Positions 56,630 to 64,000 of a stretch of DNA of 64,000 bases are shown here, one piece after another. The stretch lies in contig OU612067.1 in the NCBI GenBank assembly GCA_914767715.1, positions 11,656,001 to 11,720,000 on the forward strand. The letters run 5' to 3'. The position numbers and the translations under genes are program-made. Below the pieces are notes generated by a model. That model saw only the letters and a program-made list of their open reading frames with translations. It ran no database searches and had not been told where the DNA came from. Origin of the DNA: Membranipora membranacea. Taxonomy: Eukaryota > Bryozoa > Gymnolaemata > Cheilostomatida > Membraniporidae. Position 1 is the first letter of the stretch. Every line of letters begins with the position of its first letter.

Positions 56630-57855
56630 CTTAGTTGTTTGACTTTTCTATAGGCCTGACTATAATAGTTACGATATTATCTAATATATCAATAGACTTT
56701 ACTAAGATCTCTCAACACATATGTGATAATCCCTTTGAACACTATTAACGTTCCAACTCTGGCGAGAGAAATAACTGATATTTTTTCCTTTGATAACTCT
56801 TATTTATTATATATGGCTGGCTATGAACATTCCTTCTCATCCGGTTTTTTATTATGAATATTTTTTTCTTTACTTCTATTGACTCGTCGAATTTCCATTT
56901 ATAGAGCTTCTTTATAATGTTATCAATCTCCATGAGTGTTTTGATCATATTTACAATAATCATTCGACCATTCGGTAAATCCGAGTTGGATATCACAGCT
57001 GTTAATCTCCAGTTTGAACCACGTAATTTTCAGCTTGCGGAGAGGCATATTCAAAGTGTCTAGCTTTTGATCAGCAGCTTTTGTGTTCTGCTACCAATGA
57101 GCAAGGCAGTGAACTTCGAAAGGACAGTGATATTTTGGTTCGAATTTGATTATGTCAATTGAGTTGCCAAACCTTTAACTGAGGAAAATAAAATTCCCAA
57201 AATAGACCATTTGAATTTGAAGAGGTGGCCAATAATGTTGCAAAACATCATGTGTGTGGGACTAAGGCCCAACTCTGAATTGGATTTAAAAGTACTTCAT
57301 AAATTACATATGAATAAGAGGGAGCATACGAGAGCCTCGGGCAAGGATGAGCGTGGGGCAGACTATAATGACAGACACGCTTGCTAGCCGTGTAGGACCA
57401 GAACGTCTTTGCATAAAATGTAATTTCCTGAACATTATGAACGACACTTGAGAATAATGTAATTCCAGCAATGTAGCAACAGTGTAGGACTGTAGATATG
57501 GTTAGATAGACCATTGTATCGTTTCCTGGTGTGTGGTTCTTGCTCTGATCTTTTTAGCTGTGTGGATGTACTCATTTTTATTCTGGTACTCTACAGGAAA
57601 CTATTAAATACGAATTTAAATGAATATTGGGAACTAAATTAGTGGCGGAGTCTGGATTTACCTTTTCAACTGTAACTGCTGTATTATACTTAGTTTGGCT
57701 ATTCGGCTTTCACTTTCGAGTCAAAACTCACACAGAATAAAAACCAAAAACCAAACCAGCGATAATGATGCTCAGACCAAAGCTTAGGCATTAGAAAAGT
57801 CAAATTTAAATCCATTTTATACCCCTAAATTAGGATGGTTTAAAACTGGACTCAG
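56630..57855. other. Intergenic stretch, no gene recognised
   Basis: The 3' flank of the peptide gene, then AT-rich unique sequence. Minus-strand ORFs at 56745-56996 and 57248-57514 lack recognisable domains and lack clear splice support. Confidence 0.4.
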
Positions 57856-57859
57856 GTCT

Positions 57860-57928
57860 TTTTTAATACAGGCACTGAATGCATAACTTTCCAATGAGAT
57901 TACTTCGGTTGCCAATAAAAGTATATAT
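57860..57928 (+). mobile_element. Solo 3' tail of the LINE family
   Basis: GCACTGAATGCATAACTTTC to AATGAGATTACTTCGGTTGC and CAATAAAAGTATATAT match the 3' end of the element at 48.9-51.26 kb (GCACTGAGTGCAAAACATTT, AATGAGATGACTTTTGATGC, CAATAAAAAGTATATAT) with scattered differences. It is a severely 5'-truncated copy, as expected for target-primed reverse transcription. Confidence 0.75.
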
Positions 57929-58924
57929 TTAAAGGGCTTGCTTAGCTAAATTGGCAACTTTCAACGGTAAATCTCCCTTATTCAGTGATGATTATTTCTG
58001 GTTAAATTTTGTTTTGTTTGTTGAAGCAGGCAAGTTTGTCCTAAGTTATTACTCTTCATAATGCTATGTGGATGCTGCTTAATGATTTAAATTTAGCACT
58101 GTTATAGAAACAAAGAGTTATCTGCTCTTTGATCATAGGCTGATAACTCCAGTGTAAAAACCATGCTTCTCACTACGACACTAATAGATAGTGGACCTTC
58201 AGATCGGAGTGCCTATTTTTCTTAATTGACCAACCACTGTGTATGTCTATGCATCATCAAATTGAGTTCATTTGTGATGATATTCCACAGATTTCAACCG
58301 TACTCAAGTGGAGAGAAAAAACTCAAAAGTCTGAGGGCAGTTTGAGCCTAATGCAGTCAAATATGTGAATCCATGAATTGGGTATTTCGGTCATTATCAT
58401 GTTGGACCTTGATTGTACCACTGCCAACCGCTGATAACCCAGATCCTTTCTCAAACACTGTACACCACCAGAGTCAAATGTTGTTATCTTCAGTCTAACT
58501 GAACACGACCCTGATATCCTTGGTAGCTACTAGGTTATCAAATACTTGTAGGGTAATTCCAGGTTAGAGCTGTTCTATACTGGTATAATTCTGCCATTAC
58601 AATGATGAATATATGTATGGACAAGATTTGCTATGACACTAAGCTGCAGATGCCCCGTAGGAGTGTATTTCCAGATGGATGCAGCCATTAGGGAAACCCT
58701 AATTTTTGATGCCACAACTCAACGATATTGAGGTTCAAAGGTGAATCATACTGCGTAAACACATTCTTTGAGCTTCCTCCTTGGTCATTTTATGGTCTAA
58801 ACACCATCATCATTGTCTTATTTGAGTTGTGCAATTTCTTTTACGTGCATTGACAACTCCGAAATAGAGTAGGGAAATTTACATAATTCTTGGTTCAATC
58901 TGATATATGATATATATTTACAGT

Positions 58925-59090
58925 GTAGGAGGTGGGGCGGTCCTTAAGCACGCAAGTATTAAAGGTTGTGGGTTCGAATCCTACCGCATTTCATTAACTT
59001 CTGGGGTTTGGTTTTCCCCCAGGTACGCTCTTACCTGCGGTGAGCTGAGGTCAAACTGGATTTAACATTGAGGCGCATCACTAATTTTCA
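58925..59090 (+). mobile_element. tRNA-derived SINE-like repeat
   Basis: A-box-like TGGGGCGGTCCTTAAGCACG and B-box GGGTTCGAATCC, followed by a non-tRNA body (TTCCCCCAGGTACGCTCTTA). The tRNA fold is incomplete, so a SINE is more likely than a tRNA gene. Confidence 0.55.
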
Positions 59091-59580
59091 TTGTCATTTT
59101 CATGCAGCTTCTTGATTATCAAAACTTTATGAAAATTTTTTGAAGGATTGCTCTTAACATGATTGAGAAGCTCTGTACGTATAAACTGGAAGTCACCGCA
59201 GTCAGCGTCAGGATATTTATTATTAAGTATCAGGTGAGCTTATCGTAAAGGTCCCGGAGGCTACAAATGCAAATCCAGCTGTAGCTTAGATTTGCATCAT
59301 TGGTTAATCATTTAAAATATACCTGTTACTGGTACATCTCACTTTAAACCTCTGATAACCCTTCAATTACTGCTCGGTGCTGTACAAAGCCAAATTTGTT
59401 GCAAATATAACAAAAAATTAATAAACATCTAAAAAAGTGCATGATGGGAAATCTAGAATCAGTTCTTTCATTGTTTGCTCTGAATCAGAGAATAGTATAA
59501 TGTGAATCTATACTCCTGACAGGAAAAGATTATCTTATTTTTATAGAATTTTTATCGCATTTTATATTTGTTTTTGACAG

Positions 59581-62500
59581 TGCAAATCCGGGGATGGGGC
59601 CTGGAAAAACAAGTGGAGCTCAGACTCTCAAGTTTCAGCCACAATAAATCACTTGAGTGGTAGGGTGTATCATACATGCTCTGTAAGTGTTGAAAGTTCA
59701 TCACAAAATGCTGTCACTGCTGTTGGATTTACTTGGTGCACAGGTACAGTTGTTGTTATTGTGATGCTCTACTGATGCGTTAGCAATACAAAAACACCCA
59801 ATGCATACAACGGCAATGATAATTAGTCCCCCTCCTTCTCGGTTGCAATTTCTCTGAGTGACCTGTGTCCCCAACAACTGCATAATTAATCAATTAATAG
59901 TTGAAGATGACTGCTTATCAGTTTATCTCACAAGAGCAGAAAGACATTTAGAAAGTCCAAAAATGACCAGGTGAATTGAAAGTATTAATAACTATATTAA
60001 GTAATCAAAAAAATAATGTATAGTAAATCATAATATCAAGAAATGTTAAATTGTGAATTGATTATGAATTTCTATTTCAAGGTGGCGTTCGCCCAACCCC
60101 AGTATCATTGACAGCCTCTAATCCAACAAAGTAAACTGATGATGGGAGAGAAAGATGGAAATATGTCATCAAATGGAGTGTAGGAAACTGTAGTAGTTTT
60201 GGCTCCACAAGCTTTGCTTTAATCTCCCACTTTTGATTATATCGATTGTTATCAAATGCAGTAGTTTATTTATGAAAGAGAGTTTAACAGTGGTAAACTG
60301 AAGTGCCAACAAAAGAAAGCACATGAAACATTGTGGTGAATTTAACCTTTCTTGCCTTGTTTATCATAGCTGGTGATCATTTGCCCTGATATACATTATC
60401 TTAGGCTTTCATTTGTTAACAGGCTATTTAACTTAGTCAACGTTGTACTAGCTTCCTTAGCACGATATTCTTTTGATCTATGTCCAATGAGTTCAATCGT
60501 ATTAATCATATCCTATAGTCTGAATTTTGTTGCACATGCCATCAGATTACAGACTGGAATGCTTGACAAATATCAATGGGAAATACCAAGTTGAGATAGA
60601 TGGCATTATTCTAGCTAATCAAACCCAAGCTAGCTTCACTTTTTTTCTGAGGGCAATGTGCACATACAAGTCAGAGTATGGTCAAGCAACAGGCAGAATC
60701 ATACCTCTGATATTCCAGCAAATATATCTATCCAGGCACCGACAGGACTACGTGAGTGATTTATAACAAATCACATCAGATTCATGAGTGACTAAGATAT
60801 AAACTCTAATTATGATTCCCACAAATGACCATGGTTGATGAATAAATTTTTTTCCTCTTCTTGTTTGGATAAGTCTGGGGAAAAGAAATAATTTGTATTG
60901 GGATGGCAATTGTATTTGTAAACATCCTTTGGAGTAATATCCATTTATTCTTTAAGTTATTGGATTTTGTTGTAAATTCTATGAATTGGAAACCAAATAT
61001 TTTAATTGTTTCATACCAAATCTGATCCTAACTTTTCAGCTATGTAACAACTTGGACAAGTTGTACCAATAAATGTTGTCCTTACTGCTTCAGTAGACAA
61101 TTGTGTTCAGATGTCATACACAGGGGTTGAGTACCCAAATGCACCCACCTCACAGATTGTCTACCAGGTTATTCATTACTGTGCATAGCATTGTTATTCA
61201 TCCAAAAATAGAAAGAAAGGGGTATCTTTGAAATAGCATTGACTGATTCTGTTGTTGAGCTATGATGCTTATGGAGAAATGAAGCATACCATGGCATGAT
61301 ATGTATTGTAACGCTCAATCACATCTTTAAGAATGGAGCAGCATGCTTTCCTGGTGTACATATTTTCTCAAAATATAGCGTATTCTGTCTCATATTGCCT
61401 CGTTTTGTGATTCAGTCAACTTCCATTCTGCACTTCAAGAAAAGTTGAATATTTGTGCATACAAATTTGTGCTTGATACTTTGTAAAACTGTTCTCAGAT
61501 CCTTTTGTAGTATAAATGTAGCTTCATGCGTAGCTGGTGGAATATACCAGCTAACAAAAGAAGGTGTGAGTGAGTCGTGGGTTCAATTAGAATTAAAAAA
61601 AAAAATTAATTAAATTTTGTTTTTTTGAAAAAATTTTTTTTTTTTGATTTTCATCGTTAAAACATCTTCTAAGGGTAGTTTTTCATGCTCTTTCCATATA
61701 AAATACCCATTTCTGGGTATAAATTGGATTTAATGTGTGAACAACCATAAAAATGTCAAATATTGCGAATAATTTCGCGAAATTTTCGCGCGAGTTGTGT
61801 CTGAGGTAAAAAGTGGTGGGTCAGATTTTTAGGAATATATGCCCATGGGGGTGGTTACTCATATTATCATAATGTCACCTGTGAGATCAGAGCTCGTAAT
61901 AACAGCAATTATAAATCCAGCCAAACTGCTTCTGCATCTGTCTACACCAATTGTTGAAGTAAGACCAAACCCAAAGAGATATTTAAAAAAGATCGATCTG
62001 TAACTCTAGAAGTGAATATCGAAATCTCTCGTTCGCATTGAAATACCCTTCGACAAGAATTCCCGGCTGCAAATGCTCAGATCACTGATATATAAAATGT
62101 ACCTTCAGTGATAGAATAAGATTCTGCTTACTGCTAAAGCCCCAGAATACAATATCTTTCCCTATCACCATTGTTATGTTTTGAAAAGTGCCTAGTTATT
62201 TGTTTTCAACACTGCACTTAGATTGTGATGCTTCTTTGATGTTTTTAAACAGGTCCTGACCAAGTTAGGAATGAACAACATAGTAGATCAGAGTCACAAG
62301 AAATGAATGAAGGCAGGCTACGTTGGAAATACACAGTTGTTTGGCAGGTTAGTAAGTGATGCAAGCAAACTATATAATTGAGATTCAATCCCATCTTACC
62401 CTGCCTTGATTCTGTGGTTGTCTTATGACCTGTCAGCAGTCAATAAAAGTTTTTTAAATTCTATTTTTTATTTACTAGCTCAACTACCAAAAATTGTTTG

Positions 62501-62742
62501 ACCAATCAATACTATAAATTTGTAACGTCACACATTTAATGTAGCTCTACTGCCATTTATGCTTTCAGGATCCTGTTTACATTGGCTGTGCAAGTATTCG
62601 TGCTGAGGTTCCATACCAGATTCATGGCAGTGGACTTCCAGCCTGGATGGACTTAGATACCAATATGTTTGAGTTCTTCTCAGTTGGGAATGAGTCGAAA
62701 TCACTCAAAGTCAAAGTCTACAACAATGCTAACATCAGCTGA
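59581..62742 (+). pseudogene. Decayed fibronectin-III-like exon series
   Basis: Recognisable exons: 59581-59743 (WKNKWSSDSQVSATINHLSG...VYHTCSVSVES), 60082-60179 (PTPVSLTASNPTK... RWKYVIKW), about 60546-60754 (YQVEIDGIILANQT, then IPANISIQAPTGLR in a shifted frame), 61040-61167 (YVTTWTSCT, then VVLTASVDNC in a shifted frame), 61833-61958 (NVTCEIRARNNSN...ASVYTNC), 62253-62347 (GRLRWKYTVVWQ) and 62569-62742 (GSGLPAWMDLDTNMFEFFSV). The alternation of proline/threonine start segments, W-x-W strands and Y-x-V-x-x-R strands fits repeated beta-sandwich domains of extracellular proteins. Lesions are a TAA at 60132-60134, frame changes near 60705 and 61065, a TGA at 61955-61957 just before a donor, and a TGA at 62740-62742. 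Splice junctions are mostly intact, so decay is moderate, or some lesions could be assembly errors. Confidence 0.6.
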
Positions 62743-62806
62743 GCAGAGAAGGAGATAACTTTTGAGAACAATGGCACCCGTGGGTAAAACAATGTCAACG
62801 GCAATT

Positions 62807-62836
62807 GATCGATTGATTGATTGATTGATTGATTGT
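62807..62836. repeat. (GATT)n microsatellite
   Basis: About seven GATT units in a row after one GATC. A shorter run is at about 29103-29118. Confidence 0.9.
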
Positions 62837-63162
62837 ATTTCTGTCACTGACATGACATATGTTTTGAAAAAAAGTTTATTTAGCTCGAGTGCTGCCTGGT
62901 TAAAAAAAATAGATGTGGTCTAAAATATTATCCACAATGCTGCCATGTAGCGTTTAAATCGCTGTCCGGTTTGTCAGGAGTGAAATCTGAAATAAGTTGT
63001 TTAATGCGCATCCAACATTGAACAGTTTGAAAGACATCAGCCAAAAGAGTTAATTTGCTGATTTTTTTGTGGTTACCACCTTGTAAGGACGAGATGCTAG
63101 ACGAGTGTTTTGTCAAGGATAGGGGTAGTCAAGAGAAAAAACAGAGGAGGCCTTTCATTAAA

Positions 63163-63855
63163 GGTTTCCTAGCAGAGTTCCATACAAGACAAATCAGCAA
63201 CACCATGGTCAAATTTTCATCACATTTAAACAGATAGGGGCCCCTTGGCAGCTGCTCAAATACACCAATGTCTAGCTGCAGCCTCAAATACATGTCTCAG
63301 TTGATGAAGGCATTTGATGATGCGTGTTCGTTCCGTTTCGCTCATGATTATATATACCATTCATACTGAGTTACTTTTGGCTAATAACTAAGGATAGGTC
63401 ATGTGACCTTTCGGGTATAATGGCTGGTTAAAATCAGATATAATTTGATTAATTCAATATCCAGAATGTGTTGGTGAGTTTGAAATGAGAATACAGACAT
63501 ATGCTGAGTATTAAATCGGCTGATATATTAAAAATATCAAAGTTTAGTGCAAAATTCAGTTTTTAATGTCTGTTGATATGCCATAATGTCACATGACTTA
63601 TGCATAGTTATTAGCCAATAGGAACTCAGTATGAATGGTATATATAATCATGAGGAAAGAACACGCATCATCATTAGCCATCATCAACTGAGGCATGTTT
63701 TTGGGGCTGCAGCTAGATTTTGATGTATTTGAGCAGCTGTCAAGGGGCCCCTATTTGTTCAAATGCAATTAAAGTTTGACCAGGTATGTAAAAGAGTGTC
63801 ACGCACAACATGGTGCTGCTGATTTGTCTTGTATAGCACCCTGCTAGGAGACCTT
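63163..63855. mobile_element. 0.7 kb palindromic fold-back element
   Basis: The left arm is 63163-63402 and the right arm about 63587-63855, with a loop of about 185 bases. Paired landmarks are CATACAAGACAAATCAGCA / TGCTGATTTGTCTTGTATA, GGGGCCCCTTGGCAGCTGCT / AGCAGCTGTCAAGGGGCCCC, and ATATATACCATTCATACTGA / TCAGTATGAATGGTATATAT. Small indels distinguish the arms. It ends about 40 bases before the acceptor of the sushi exon. Confidence 0.9.
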
Positions 63856-63894
63856 CAATATCAACTATATCTCCTCTAGTATTGTAAATTACAG

Positions 63895-64000
63895 AGACAA
63901 TCAAAAAATGTGGAGAGCTCCCTCAGATCGATAATACTTACCTTGTTGATGATGCAGAGGGCTTTGAGCTAGGTTCGAAAGTTCTCTATCAGTGTGACAC
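63895..64000 (+). CDS. Sushi (CCP) domain exon, cut by the window edge
   Basis: After an AATTACAG acceptor the frame reads TIKKCGELPQIDNTY, then DDAEGFELGSKVLYQCD, up to the last base. The spacing Cys-Gly-x-Leu-Pro, then Gly-Ser-x-Val-x-Tyr-x-Cys is the first half of a sushi/complement-control repeat. No lesion is seen in the 105 bases present. It may belong to the same mosaic extracellular gene as the preceding fibronectin-III-like exons, in which case it would also be part of a decayed locus, or to a separate gene continuing to the right. Confidence 0.75.

Noticed and set aside
1-64000. CRISPR arrays, bacterial operons, plasmid or phage features
   Set aside because: Intron-containing genes, U2 snRNA, LINEs and SINEs show animal nuclear DNA; the tandem repeats found lack spacer structure.

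Overview
The window is eukaryotic nuclear DNA from an AT-rich, repeat-rich invertebrate animal, probably marine. The evidence is GT-AG split genes with short phase-consistent exons, a metazoan-type U2 snRNA, a temptin plus copper-monooxygenase gene family, fibronectin-III and sushi exons, an amidated dibasic-cleaved peptide precursor, non-LTR retrotransposons and tRNA-derived SINEs. The phylum cannot be fixed from this window. Most coding sequence lies in exons too short to stand out as long ORFs, so the genes below were assembled by hand from splice signals, reading phase and protein similarity.

Layout. 1-20.4 kb is accessory sequence. A copper type II monooxygenase exon sits at the left edge. 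A diverged copy of the same locus (16.4-18.2 kb, temptin domain plus monooxygenase start) is broken by frameshifts, and the noncoding flanks of both copies also match, so this is an old segmental duplication. Between the copies lie an intact THAP-domain exon, a roughly 6 kb inverted repeat carrying the degenerate 3' part of a retrotransposon, SINE-like elements and satellite-like arrays. 20.6-26.5 kb (minus strand) is a 13-exon gene for a leucine-rich-repeat single-pass membrane protein of about 540 residues with an unfamiliar cysteine-rich cytoplasmic tail; a U2 snRNA lies antisense in its last intron. 28.8-40.2 kb (minus) is a MINDY-1/2-type deubiquitinase in nine recognised exons. A separate four-exon plus-strand gene for a small secreted, probably GPI-anchored cysteine protein is nested in one of its introns. 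40.75-45.8 kb (minus) is a six-exon gene for an unrecognised cysteine-containing membrane or secreted protein; one intron holds a 1.15 kb element built of tandem repeats. 48.9-51.26 kb is a 5'-truncated non-LTR retrotransposon with an uninterrupted reverse transcriptase. 51.9-53.2 kb (minus) and 55.6-56.6 kb (plus) are two head-to-head genes for small secreted precursors with matching exon structure; the second is a likely amidated neuropeptide precursor. 59.6-63 kb is a decayed multi-exon fibronectin-III-like gene segment, then a 0.7 kb palindrome and a sushi exon running off the right edge.

Working together: the window shows no operon-like logic. The strongest functional units are the MINDY deubiquitinase (ubiquitin-chain trimming), the LRR receptor, the two peptide precursors (secretory pathway, cell signalling) and the nested secreted protein. 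Exon calls rest on visual translation and splice consensus; no alignment or transcript data were available.
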